Below are positions 8,019 through 16,319 of a stretch of 64,000 nucleotides of DNA, piece by piece. Position numbers and translations under genes: made by a program. Positions within the stretch are counted from its first letter, which is position 1; each line of letters starts with the position of its first letter. Under the pieces are notes generated by a model that searched no databases, was not told where the DNA came from, and saw only the letters and a program-made list of their open reading frames with translations. Location: the NCBI RefSeq assembly GCF_026341515.1, contig NZ_JAPEOK010000001.1, forward strand, positions 4,092,001 to 4,156,000, given 5' to 3'. Source of the stretch: Streptomyces sp. NBC_00878 (GTDB lineage Bacteria > Actinomycetota > Actinomycetes > Streptomycetales > Streptomycetaceae).

Positions 8019-8966
8019 ATGAAGGTCACCAGGGCAGTAGCGCCCCTGATTCCGCTCTGCCAAAGCCTGCTCCCCGGCAGACTGGCCGGACTCTCGCTGA
8101 CCCTCCTGAAAGCGACCGCCCTGGAGATCGCGATCCTCGCGGGCCACCTCCTCCTCTACCCCACCGGCATCACCCCGGAGCGCCGCCCGACCCCGATCCC
8201 ACCCGGGCCCCCGACCGACCTGGCCGACGCGGACACGGGCGTCGACGACACCCCCGGTACCAATACCGGCACCAGGCCCAGCGCCGACGCGGGCGCGGGC
8301 ACCACCCGGCTCCCCACCCCCGCCAAACCCCCGGTAGTCCTGCTGCACGGCTTCATCGACAACCGCTCCGTCTTCGTGATGCTGCGCCGCTCCCTGGCCC
8401 AGCACGGCAGGCAGCAGATCGAATCGCTCAACTACTCTCCGCTGACCTGTGACATACGGACCGCTGCCGAGCTGCTCGGCCGGCACATAGAGGAGATCTG
8501 CGAGCGCACGGGCAGCCATGAGGTGGACATCGTCGGACACAGCCTCGGCGGACTGATCGCGCGCTATTACGCGCAGCGCCTGGGCGGTGACCTCCGCGTC
8601 CGGACGCTCGTCACGCTGGGCACACCGCACTCGGGCACCCGGGTCGCGCCTCTGATGGACGCGCACCCGATCGTCCGCCAGATGCGCCCCGGTTCCGGCG
8701 TGCTCGACGAGCTGCGCAAGCCGACCCCGCAATGCCGGACCCGGTTCGTGAGCTTCTGGAGCGACCTCGACCAGTTGATGGACCCGCTGGAGACGGCGTG
8801 CATCGAGCACCCGGACCTGCTCACCCAGAACGTACGGGTGAGCGGAATCGGGCATCTCGCCCTCCCCGTACACCCGGCCGTAGCGGCCGGCATACGGCAG
8901 GCCCTGGACGCCGAGGAGCCAGAAACCCACACCGCCGCCCACACCAACGGCCTGACCGTGGCGTAA
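8019..8966 (+). CDS. Alpha/beta-hydrolase, lipase-like, exported or membrane-anchored
   Basis: A 315-residue hydrolase. The N-terminus is hydrophobic (SLLPGRLAGLSLTLLKA, LEIAILAGHLLLYP) and looks like a signal anchor, followed by a Pro/Thr/Asp-rich linker. The catalytic domain starts at PPVVLLHGFIDNRSVF (oxyanion HG) and carries the nucleophile elbow GHSLGG; a later VTLGTPHSGTR and SGIGHLALP supply the usual Asp/His region. GGGAGG sits 6-8 nt before ATG 8019. Lipase/esterase of the triacylglycerol lipase superfamily; the substrate cannot be inferred. Confidence 0.88.
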   Translation: MKVTRAVAPLIPLCQSLLPGRLAGLSLTLLKATALEIAILAGHLLLYPTGITPERRPTPIPPGPPTDLADADTGVDDTPGTNTGTRPSADAGAGTTRLPTPAKPPVVLLHGFIDNRSVFVMLRRSLAQHGRQQIESLNYSPLTCDIRTAAELLGRHIEEICERTGSHEVDIVGHSLGGLIARYYAQRLGGDLRVRTLVTLGTPHSGTRVAPLMDAHPIVRQMRPGSGVLDELRKPTPQCRTRFVSFWSDLDQLMDPLETACIEHPDLLTQNVRVSGIGHLALPVHPAVAAGIRQALDAEEPETHTAAHTNGLTVA

Positions 8967-9327
8967 CGGACACCGGCGTAACGGACACCGGCGTAACTGA
9001 CCGCGGCGGGAACGGAAGGCGTCACAACGGGCAGCGGCGGAACAGGCAGCGCGGTAACCGGAAGCAGCGGAGCGTAAGCGGCGCAAGAGGGAGCCAACAC
9101 AACCGGAAGCCGCCGCCGGGCCCGTTCGCCCCGCCCCAAAGACAGACGTTTCTTCGAACACCCATCGAACGCAAGGCCAAAGCTGTGCCCGGCCTCCGCC
9201 GAAAGGCGGCCGAATGCCCGTTTCCCGGGATGGAGAAAGCCGCCGAAGATTGTCGCGCCCTCATACCGCCGGGTACAGTCGCCGCACTGCTTTGCCAGCC
9301 CCTGTCGTCGAGGCGAAAGAGATGTTG
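8961..9327. other. Intergenic region with 15-bp tandem repeat
   Basis: GCGTAACGGACACCG occurs at 8961-8975 and 8976-8990, with a third partial copy; the first copy supplies the lipase stop codon. The remainder to 9327 is non-coding, with no strong hairpin recognised, and should hold the M23 gene promoter. Confidence 0.75.
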
Positions 9328-11088
9328 GTGAACGACCGTCACCCGTCGGGGACCGCAACTCCCCCGGCTCCGGCCCCCGAGGCCGCCTCGGCGCATTACG
9401 CGTCCCATGGCGAACAGGGCGTCCAGTACGGCGACTTCACCATGCACGACGGCTACTCCGCGACCGGTTTTGACGCGAACGCCTCCGGTACGTACGGCAC
9501 GACGGGCAGCTACGACACGACGGGCGCCTACGTGACCTCGACCTTCGCCACCGACCCCCTGTTCGGCGACCTCCCCGGCAACAGTGGCGGCAACGGCAAC
9601 AGCGGCGGAACCGACGGCAGCGGCGCGGGCACCGGTTCGTACGACGCCACTCAGTGGGCCACCGGCAGTCATCACACGCTGAACTACGACCCGTACGCGG
9701 CCCAGCACCACGCCGCGTTCGAGACCGGCAGTTACGACACGAGCGGTGTCTGGCCGGACTCCGGTTACCAGCACCTCGGCGAGATCCCGACGCAGGCCGC
9801 GAGCCCCGAGGGCACCGGCCAGTGGGACGCGAACGCCTGGCTCCAGGCCGATCCGGTCGACCACACCCAGCAGTGGACCGCGCCGACCTTCGAGACGGGT
9901 ACGTACGACGCGACGGCGTGGAACTCCGACGGCGGCGACCAGAACCAGACTCAGGTCCACCATCAGGTCCAGCAGGCCCAGGCAGAGCACGAGTCGTATC
10001 CGGCCGACCAGCACACGTCGTACGACCAGCACACGTCGTACGACCACCACGAGTCGTACAACCAGCACGAGTCGTACGACCAGCAGGCCACCTCGGCCTT
10101 CGAGCAGGTCCCGTACGAGGAACAGGCCACCGCGGAAGGCGAGTTCACCCCCTCCCACGACGCCGACGCGGACTCCGAAACCGGTACCGATACCCGTACC
10201 GGTGGCTACAGTCACAGCTACGCCCACGACGAACCCGCGCCTTTCGACGACGTCGAGGAGACCACCTCGGTCGACACCTCCGTCGCCACCGCCGCCCCGG
10301 CCGGCCGCTCCGCGTCACGTGCGGCCGGCCGTTCCGCGCCCCGTTCCCGTCGTCGCCCCCCGCCGAAGCGTTCCGCCCTGCTGACGGTCGCCGTGCCCTC
10401 GGTATGCGTGATGGGGGTGGCCGGAATCGCGGCCGCGACCGTGACCGGCGGAACCAGCAGCAGCAACAACGACGACGTGCGGACGACAGCCGCCGCGCCG
10501 GACGCGAGCGCAGTGAAGCCGTCGACCGCGAACAACCAGCTGGACACCCAGCTACAGAACCTCTCCGCGGACGCGGACGACTTCGCCGACCGTGCGAGCC
10601 GTACGCAGGAACGTATCGACTTGAAGGCGCAGCAGGTCGCCGACAAGCAGAAGGCGGCGGCGGAGGCGGCCCGCAAGGAGCGGCTGCGGCCGAAGTTCGC
10701 GCTGCCGGTCGCGCAGCAGGGGCTCAGCGCCTACTACGGACAGGCCGGCATCAACTGGATGTCCGTGCACACCGGCATCGACTTCCCCGTCTCGTACGGC
10801 ACGACGGTGATGGCCGCGACCGACGGGACCGTCCGTACGCAGTGGAACAGCGCGTACGGAAACATGGTCATCGTGACGGCCAAGGACGGTACGGAGACGT
10901 GGTACTGCCACCTCTCCACGTACAAGGTCGCCTCGGGCGCCACCGTGAAGGCCGGGGACCCGATCGCGTATTCCGGCAACTCCGGCAACTCGACGGGCCC
11001 GCACCTCCACTTCGAGGTGCGACCGGGCGGCGGCGCGGCGATCGACCCGCTGCCGTGGTTGCGCAGCCACGGGCTGGACCCCTCGTAA
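9328..11088 (+). CDS. M23 family metallopeptidase with long N-terminal repeat region
   Basis: About 586 residues. The N-terminal ~300 residues are low-complexity, Tyr/Thr/Gly/His-rich (repeats such as SYDTTGAY and DQHTSY). An Arg/Pro-rich basic stretch and a hydrophobic segment (LLTVAVPSVCVMGVAGIA) follow, then a short coiled coil (RIDLKAQQVADKQKAAAEAA). The C-terminal LytM/M23 domain has HTGIDFPVSYG and GPHLHFEV, the Zn ligands of peptidoglycan endopeptidases. GTG 9328 is preferred over ATG 9322 because GAAAGAG lies 6 nt before the GTG. The hydrophobic segment suggests a type II topology with the peptidase outside the cell and the long repeat region inside. Confidence 0.88.
   Translation: MNDRHPSGTATPPAPAPEAASAHYASHGEQGVQYGDFTMHDGYSATGFDANASGTYGTTGSYDTTGAYVTSTFATDPLFGDLPGNSGGNGNSGGTDGSGAGTGSYDATQWATGSHHTLNYDPYAAQHHAAFETGSYDTSGVWPDSGYQHLGEIPTQAASPEGTGQWDANAWLQADPVDHTQQWTAPTFETGTYDATAWNSDGGDQNQTQVHHQVQQAQAEHESYPADQHTSYDQHTSYDHHESYNQHESYDQQATSAFEQVPYEEQATAEGEFTPSHDADADSETGTDTRTGGYSHSYAHDEPAPFDDVEETTSVDTSVATAAPAGRSASRAAGRSAPRSRRRPPPKRSALLTVAVPSVCVMGVAGIAAATVTGGTSSSNNDDVRTTAAAPDASAVKPSTANNQLDTQLQNLSADADDFADRASRTQERIDLKAQQVADKQKAAAEAARKERLRPKFALPVAQQGLSAYYGQAGINWMSVHTGIDFPVSYGTTVMAATDGTVRTQWNSAYGNMVIVTAKDGTETWYCHLSTYKVASGATVKAGDPIAYSGNSGNSTGPHLHFEVRPGGGAAIDPLPWLRSHGLDPS
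10006..10077. repeat. 4 x 18-bp in-frame repeat in the M23 gene
   Basis: Four units (10006, 10024, 10042, 10060) of the form GACCAGCACACGTCGTAC encode DQHTSY-like hexapeptides in the cytoplasmic N-terminal region. Confidence 0.9.
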
Positions 11089-11121
11089 GAGAGCGCCTGT
11101 TGAGGCCTTGAGGCCGGAGCC

Positions 11122-11204
11122 CTGGGGGCTCCGCCCCCAGACCCCCGTATCGGCCTGAACGGCCTTGTCCTCCAACGCCGGACAGGCTGGTTGTTCCCAG
11201 CCTG
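11122..11204. terminator. Bidirectional terminator between M23 gene and pcrA
   Basis: Two perfect 8-bp hairpins: CTGGGGGC/GCCCCCAG (11122-11140, 3-nt loop) and CAGGCTGG/CCAGCCTG (11183-11204, 6-nt loop). The first belongs to a widespread Streptomyces intergenic element. Confidence 0.75.
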
Positions 11205-11205
11205 C

Positions 11206-13725
11206 CTACAGCTTCTCCACCGGTGCGTACCGCAGCAGCAACCGCTTCGGCTTCTCCTCGCCGAAGTCGACCGTCGCCTCCGCGTTCGCGCCCGTGCCCT
11301 TCACTCCGACCACCGTGCCGAGGCCGAACTGGTCGTGCGTGACCCGGTCCCCGACCGCGAGCGACACCACCGGCTTGTCCGTGGCGCCGCGTCGTGTCGC
11401 GAAGCCGGACGCGCCCGAGGCCGCCGAGCGGGAGCGCGAGGAGGACAGTGAGGCCGCCACACCGGACGCCGGACCGGAGGCAACCGGGCCCAGGGAGCCC
11501 GTGCGCTTCCATTCCAGATGCGTCTCCGGGATCTCCTCCAGGAAGCGCGACGGCGGATTGTACGAGGGCTGCCCCCACGCGCTGCGCATCGATGACCGGG
11601 TGAGATACAGCCGTTCCCGCGCGCGCGTGATGCCGACGTACGCGAGCCGGCGCTCCTCCTCCAGCTCCTTGGTCTGGCCGAGGGCGCGCATGTGCGGGAA
11701 GACTCCGTCCTCCATGCCGGTCAGGAACACCACGGGGAATTCGAGGCCCTTGGCGGTGTGGAGGGTCATCAGCGTTATCACGCCGGACCCGTCCTCCGAG
11801 CCCGATGCGTCAGCATCATCATCAGGTGCAGTCGGGATCTGGTCGGAGTCGGCGACGAGCGCGACCCGCTCCAGGAAGGCGGAGAGCCCGCCCGGCGCCT
11901 CGCCCTCGTCGGCCTCCTGCTCGAACTCCAGGGCCACGGCGGCCAGTTCCTGGAGGTTCTCGATACGGGTCTCGTCCTGCGGGTCGGTCGAGGCCTGCAA
12001 CTCGGCGAGGTAGCCGGTCCGTTCGAGCACGGCCTCCAGGACCGTCGCCGGTCCTGCGCCCGACTCGACGATCGTGCGGAGGTCCTCCATCAGCGTGTTG
12101 AACCGCTTGACGGCGTTCGTCGAGCGGGACGCCATGCCGTACGCCTCGTCGACGCGGCGCAGCGCCTGCGCGAAGCTGATCTTCTCGCGCTGGGAGAGCG
12201 CGTCGATCATCGCCTCGGCGCGGTCGCCGATGCCGCGCTTGGGGACGTTGAGAATGCGGCGCAGCGGTACGGAGTCCTCGGGGTTCGCGAGCACGCGCAG
12301 GTACGCGAGGACGTCGCGGACCTCCTTGCGCTCGTAGAAGCGGACGCCGCCGACGACCTTGTAGGGCAGGCCGACGCGGATGAAGACCTCTTCGAAGACA
12401 CGGGACTGCGCGTTCGTACGGTAGAAGACGGCGACGTCGCCCGCCTTCGCGTCGCCCGCGTCCGTGAGCCGGTCGATCTCGTCGGCGACGAACTGGGCCT
12501 CGTCGTGCTCGGTGTCGGCGACATAGCCGGTGATCTGCGCGCCCGCGCCCGCGTTGGTCCACAGGTTCTTGGGGCGGCGGCTTTCGTTGCGCTCGATGAC
12601 CGCGTTGGCGGCGGTGAGGATCGTCTGCGTGGAGCGGTAGTTCTGCTCCAGCAGGATCGTCGTCGCGTTCGGGTAGTCCTCCTCGAACTGGAGGATGTTA
12701 CGGATGGTCGCGCCGCGGAAGGCGTAGATCGACTGGTCGGCGTCGCCCACCACGCACAGTTCGGCGGGCGGGAGGTCGTGCGCGCTGGGCGGTACGTCGA
12801 CCGGGTGCTCGGAGGTGCCGACGAGCTCGCGGACGAGGGCGTACTGCGCGTGGTTCGTGTCCTGGTACTCGTCGACCAGGACGTGCCGGAAGCGGCGGCG
12901 GTAGTGCTCGGCGACGTCCGGGAAGGCACGCAGGAGGTTGACCGTCGTCATGATCAGGTCGTCGAAGTCCAGCGCGTTCGCCTCGCGCAGCCGTGACTGG
13001 TACATCGCGTAGGCCTGGGCGAGGGTCTTCTCGAAACCGTCGGCAGCCTGGGCGGCGAAGTCCTCCTCGTCGATCAGCTCGTTCTTCAGGTTCGAGATCT
13101 TGGCGCTGAAGGATTTGGGCGGGAAGCGCTTGGGGTCGAGGTCCAGGTCTCGGCAGACCAGGGCCATGAGGCGCTTGCTGTCGGCGGCGTCGTAGATCGA
13201 GAAGGAGGAGGTGAAGCCGAGCTGCTTCGACTCGCGCCGCAGGATCCGTACACACGCGCTGTGGAAGGTCATCACCCACATCGCGTTGGCGCGCGGGCCG
13301 ACGAGCTGCTCGACGCGCTCCTTCATCTCGCCCGCGGCCTTGTTCGTGAACGTGATCGCGAGGATCTGGCCCGGGTGCACCTTGCGCTCGCCCAGCAGGT
13401 GGGCGATCCGGTGCGTGAGCACACGGGTCTTGCCGGAGCCGGCGCCGGCCACGATGAGCAGCGGCGAGCCGTGGTGGACCACCGCCGCGCGCTGGTTCTC
13501 GTTCAGCCCGTCCAGGAGCGCGGCCGGGTCCACGGGCGGCCGGGAGGCGCCGTCGCGGTAGTACCCGTCCCTGCTCGGCGGCACGTCGAACCGACCGCCG
13601 AACAAATCGTCCGGAACCGGCTCCGAATCCGGCGCCTCGTCCTCGGGCGGCGGCGGGGGCTCTTCCTCGTGGGCCTGCGAGGGCTTGAGGTCCGCCAGGA
13701 AGCTGTCATCAAAGAGGCTGCTCAT
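11206..13725 (-). CDS. pcrA: ATP-dependent DNA helicase PcrA/UvrD (SF1)
   Basis: 839 residues, full length for actinobacterial PcrA. Motif I is AGAGSGKT near residue 95, motif II DEYQDTNHAQY, motif III GDADQSIYAFRGA, motif IV EQNYRSTQTIL and motif V TAKGLEFPVVFLTGMEDG, with LAYVGITRARERLYLTR for motif VI. The C-terminus has the PcrA-type RNA-polymerase/nucleic-acid-binding tail (GDRVTHDQFGLGTVVGVKG). 3'-5' helicase acting in excision repair, replication restart and removal of stalled complexes. A PafBC-type promoter lies directly upstream. Confidence 0.97.
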   Translation of the reverse strand: MSSLFDDSFLADLKPSQAHEEEPPPPPEDEAPDSEPVPDDLFGGRFDVPPSRDGYYRDGASRPPVDPAALLDGLNENQRAAVVHHGSPLLIVAGAGSGKTRVLTHRIAHLLGERKVHPGQILAITFTNKAAGEMKERVEQLVGPRANAMWVMTFHSACVRILRRESKQLGFTSSFSIYDAADSKRLMALVCRDLDLDPKRFPPKSFSAKISNLKNELIDEEDFAAQAADGFEKTLAQAYAMYQSRLREANALDFDDLIMTTVNLLRAFPDVAEHYRRRFRHVLVDEYQDTNHAQYALVRELVGTSEHPVDVPPSAHDLPPAELCVVGDADQSIYAFRGATIRNILQFEEDYPNATTILLEQNYRSTQTILTAANAVIERNESRRPKNLWTNAGAGAQITGYVADTEHDEAQFVADEIDRLTDAGDAKAGDVAVFYRTNAQSRVFEEVFIRVGLPYKVVGGVRFYERKEVRDVLAYLRVLANPEDSVPLRRILNVPKRGIGDRAEAMIDALSQREKISFAQALRRVDEAYGMASRSTNAVKRFNTLMEDLRTIVESGAGPATVLEAVLERTGYLAELQASTDPQDETRIENLQELAAVALEFEQEADEGEAPGGLSAFLERVALVADSDQIPTAPDDDADASGSEDGSGVITLMTLHTAKGLEFPVVFLTGMEDGVFPHMRALGQTKELEEERRLAYVGITRARERLYLTRSSMRSAWGQPSYNPPSRFLEEIPETHLEWKRTGSLGPVASGPASGVAASLSSSRSRSAASGASGFATRRGATDKPVVSLAVGDRVTHDQFGLGTVVGVKGTGANAEATVDFGEEKPKRLLLRYAPVEKL

Positions 13726-13734
13726 CGCTCTCCG

Positions 13735-13757
13735 AGTCTAGGCGCCCCCACTGACAG
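13735..13757 (-). promoter_or_regulatory. PafBC-type promoter of pcrA
   Basis: On the minus strand CTGTCAGTG (13757-13749), 8 nt, then TAGACT (13740-13735) matches TTGTCRGTG-N8-TAnnnT with one substitution in the first base. Transcription should start about 3 nt before the pcrA ATG at 13725, giving an almost leaderless mRNA. Confidence 0.75.
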
Positions 13758-13885
13758 CCCGCCGCCACCCTGGAAACTCGGCGGAATTCGCAACCCGCCC
13801 CCAGAAGGATGAACGAATTTCACGCTCCCCCTCCCCGCTCCCCCCTCTCCCCCTGAACCGACGCGATCCAACGCCATCCGGCGGC

Positions 13886-13903
13886 GTGTGACGTGGATCA
13901 CAC
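13886..13903. promoter_or_regulatory. CRP-type palindrome upstream of ECF sigma gene
   Basis: TGTGA-CGTGGA-TCACA (13887-13902), extended by flanking G and C, is a perfect TGTGA-N6-TCACA Crp/Fnr-family site, 45 bp before the chosen sigma-factor start. Confidence 0.6.
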
Positions 13904-13927
13904 CGCCGGGGAAAACCAGGAGTCGCC

Positions 13928-13951
13928 GTGCTCCGTCAGACCAGGACGTGA
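13928..13951 (+). CDS. Possible 7-codon leader ORF coupled to the sigma gene
   Basis: GTG at 13928 has the best Shine-Dalgarno in this region (AGGAG, 5 nt spacing) but stops after seven codons at TGA 13949-13951, which overlaps the sigma GTG at 13948 (GTGA). Either a coupled leader ORF or the sign of a different reading of the sigma start. Confidence 0.35.
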   Translation: MLRQTRT

Positions 13952-14499
13952 AACGTTCACCGGCCTCGTTGACCGAGGCGCAGCTGGTCCGGCGGATCTC
14001 CCGCGGAGACACGGCGGCCTTCGACGAGCTGTACCGGCGCAGCGCCCCGTGGCTGACGGCGCGGCTGCGTCGGCGCTGCGCGGACGACGAGATCGTCGCC
14101 GAGGTCTTGCAGGAGACGTACATGGCGGTGTGGCGGGCGGCCGGGTCCTTCGCCGACAGCATGCGCGGCGAGGAGGCCGGCGGCTGGTTGTGGACGGTCG
14201 CCGCCCGCCGGCTGGTGGACGCCTTCCGGGTACGCGGCCGGCACAGCACCCTCCCGCCGGCGTCCGCCGCACCGGACCTGGCGCCTTCCGCCGAGCACGA
14301 AGTGCTGGATGCCGCGATAGGGGGCGACCTGGGCGCGGCACTGGACCGGCTGGCCCCCGAGCTGCACCAGGTCCTGACCGCGATGGTGCTCGACGGGCTG
14401 ACGGTCCGTGAGACCTCCGCACTGCTGCGGATTCCCGAGGGCACCGTCAAGACCCGTGCCCGCCGCGCCCGCCTCGAAATGCGAAAGGCCCTGTCATGA
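13948..14499 (+). CDS. ECF-type RNA polymerase sigma factor
   Basis: 183 residues from GTG 13948 (a longer frame from 13888 would begin within the CRP-type palindrome). Region 2 is at LVRRISRGDTAAFDELYRRS with the -10-recognition helix QETYMAVWRAA; region 4 has LTVRETSALLRIPEGTVKTR, a typical helix-turn-helix. The stop overlaps the anti-sigma start (ATGA at 14496-14499). First gene of a five-gene operon with anti-sigma, ABC ATPase and two membrane proteins, so it probably controls this transporter. Confidence 0.9.
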   Translation: MKRSPASLTEAQLVRRISRGDTAAFDELYRRSAPWLTARLRRRCADDEIVAEVLQETYMAVWRAAGSFADSMRGEEAGGWLWTVAARRLVDAFRVRGRHSTLPPASAAPDLAPSAEHEVLDAAIGGDLGAALDRLAPELHQVLTAMVLDGLTVRETSALLRIPEGTVKTRARRARLEMRKALS

Positions 14500-15323
14500 C
14501 TCCACACGTCCCCCGGGAGCTCCTGGTGAGCTACGTCCTGGACCCCGGCGCGCCGGCCAGTCCCAGCGCCGCGGCGTTGTGGACGCTGGAGGCACATCTG
14601 GAGCAGTGCACTGCCTGCCAGGCCGAATTGAGGGAGGTGTCCCTCGCTCACCGCCCGGCCGACACCGCGCTGATGGAGCAGGTGCGCGAGCGCCTGTCGG
14701 CGACGCTGCCGCCGGTACCCCGCCGCCGGTGGCGCCGGGTGCGGGGCGGACTGGCCCGGTGGGCGGCCCCCGCGCTCGGACCGTGGACCGCGGCGGTCGT
14801 CCTCGTCGTTCTCGGCGCCCTGGTCCTGTCCTCGGCCGTCGCACACAACTCCCCGACCCTCCTGCTGCTGGCCCCGGCGATGCCGCTGCTGGGAGTGGCC
14901 GTGAGCTGGGGCCCGCACTCCGACCCCGTCCATGAGCTGATCGCCACCACCCCGAGAGCGGGGCTCGGCCTCGTCCTGCGGCGGACCCTGGCCGTGCTGA
15001 CCCTCGTGACCCCGGCCCTCGCAGCCGCCGGCTGGGTCACCGGCACCGCACCCGCGCTGGTCCTGCTGCCGGCCCTCACTCTGACCTGCGCGAGCCTGGC
15101 ACTGGGCAGCGTGGTGGGCACCCAGCGCGCCGCCACCGCGCTGGGCACCGGGTGGGCCCTGTTCGTGGTCTCCCCCGCCCTCGGCGGGGGCACCGTTCCC
15201 TCCTACCTACAGGAGTCCGCCGCCCCGGGTTGGGCGGCCGCGACCGCTGTCCTGGGCGCCGCCGTCATCCTGTGCCGCAACGCCTATCTGCACGCCCCTG
15301 AGGCCCGCACACGCCACCGCTGA
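14496..15323 (+). CDS. Zinc-finger (ZAS-type) membrane anti-sigma factor
   Basis: 275 residues. The N-terminal HLEQCTAC is the HxxxCxxC zinc motif of ZAS anti-sigma domains near residues 31-38. After an Arg-rich linker come about six hydrophobic segments (e.g. AAVVLVVLGALVLSSAV, LLLLAPAMPLLGVAVSW), an unusually large membrane part for an anti-sigma. It should hold the sigma factor at the membrane and release it on a signal; the multi-pass part may sense transporter activity. Translationally coupled to the sigma gene. Confidence 0.85.
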   Translation: MTPHVPRELLVSYVLDPGAPASPSAAALWTLEAHLEQCTACQAELREVSLAHRPADTALMEQVRERLSATLPPVPRRRWRRVRGGLARWAAPALGPWTAAVVLVVLGALVLSSAVAHNSPTLLLLAPAMPLLGVAVSWGPHSDPVHELIATTPRAGLGLVLRRTLAVLTLVTPALAAAGWVTGTAPALVLLPALTLTCASLALGSVVGTQRAATALGTGWALFVVSPALGGGTVPSYLQESAAPGWAAATAVLGAAVILCRNAYLHAPEARTRHR

Positions 15324-15333
15324 CCCCCACACC

Positions 15334-15409
15334 GTCCTTCACCTGCGACGCGGTCCTTCACCCGCACCGCAGTCCTTCACCTGCACCGCAGTCCTTCACC
15401 CGCACCGCG
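15334..15409. repeat. 4 x 19-bp tandem repeat before ABC gene
   Basis: Four direct copies of GTCCTTCACCYGCACCGCA (starting 15334, 15353, 15372, 15391) run without gap into the GAGGAG ribosome-binding site of the ABC ATPase gene. Confidence 0.92.
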
Positions 15410-15422
15410 AGGAGACACCGCC

Positions 15423-16235
15423 ATGCCCAGAACCGTCACCGCGAGCGAGACGGCCCCCACCCGCTACGCCCATCACATCCAGGCTCACGCCCTGACCGTG
15501 CGGCACGGCCGCCGCGCGGCGGTCGACGGGATCGACCTGGAACTGGGCACCGGAGTGCACGGTCTGCTCGGCCCCAACGGGGCGGGCAAGACGACCCTGA
15601 TCCGCACGCTCGCCACCGTCCTGACCCCGCACAGCGGCGACCTGGAACTCCTGGGCAACGCCCGTCGCAGCGGTGGCGAACTGCGCGAGCTGCGCCGTCG
15701 GCTGGGCTATCTGCCCCAGGCTTTCGGACACTACCGGCGCTTCACCGTGCGTGAGTTCGTCGAGTACATGGCCTGGCTCAAGGAAGTGCCCCGCCGCCGG
15801 GTCGCCGACGCGGTGCAGCACTCCATCGACCGGGTCGACCTCACCGACCGGGCCGATGACCGTATGGGATCGCTCTCCGGCGGCATGCTGCGCCGGGCCG
15901 GCATCGCCCAGGCGATCGTCAACGACCCCGACATCCTGCTGCTCGACGAACCCACCGTCGGCCTGGACCCCGCCCAGCGCATGGAGTTCCGCACTCTGCT
16001 GCGTGACATCGGCGCACAGTCCTGCGTCCTGGTCTCCACCCACCTTGTCGAGGACGTCGGTGCCGCCTGCGCCAGCGTCGTGCTGATGGACGAGGGCCGC
16101 ACGGTCTTCGCGGGCCACCTCGACCGCCTCCGTACCGCAGGCACCGACGCCGACCCGGGCGACAGCGACATCGAGCGCGGCTACTCCGCCCTGCTGCGCC
16201 GGCACCGCGAGGGCAAGGCCGGGGCCGGGCGATAG
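15423..16235 (+). CDS. ABC transporter ATP-binding protein
   Basis: 270 residues. Walker A GPNGAGKTT, Q-loop at YLPQAFGHYRRFTV, signature LSGGMLRR, Walker B ILLLDEPTVGLDP, H-loop VLVSTHLVEDV. Closest in style to the ATPases of ABC-2 exporters of antibiotics or lantibiotic immunity. GAGGAG lies 7 nt before ATG 15423. It pairs with the two membrane proteins downstream, neither of which is a textbook ABC-2 permease. Confidence 0.93.
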   Translation: MPRTVTASETAPTRYAHHIQAHALTVRHGRRAAVDGIDLELGTGVHGLLGPNGAGKTTLIRTLATVLTPHSGDLELLGNARRSGGELRELRRRLGYLPQAFGHYRRFTVREFVEYMAWLKEVPRRRVADAVQHSIDRVDLTDRADDRMGSLSGGMLRRAGIAQAIVNDPDILLLDEPTVGLDPAQRMEFRTLLRDIGAQSCVLVSTHLVEDVGAACASVVLMDEGRTVFAGHLDRLRTAGTDADPGDSDIERGYSALLRRHREGKAGAGR

Positions 16236-16277
16236 GCGACGCAGCACAACCGCCGCCCGAAGCCCCTGTATGTCCTC

Positions 16278-16311
16278 CTACACCCGACTACTGGCTACAC
16301 CCGACTACTGG
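16278..16311. repeat. 2 x 17-bp perfect tandem repeat
   Basis: CTACACCCGACTACTGG occurs twice (16278-16294, 16295-16311); the second copy ends inside the GGAG ribosome-binding site of the next gene. Confidence 0.92.
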
Positions 16312-16319
16312 AGACTGTG

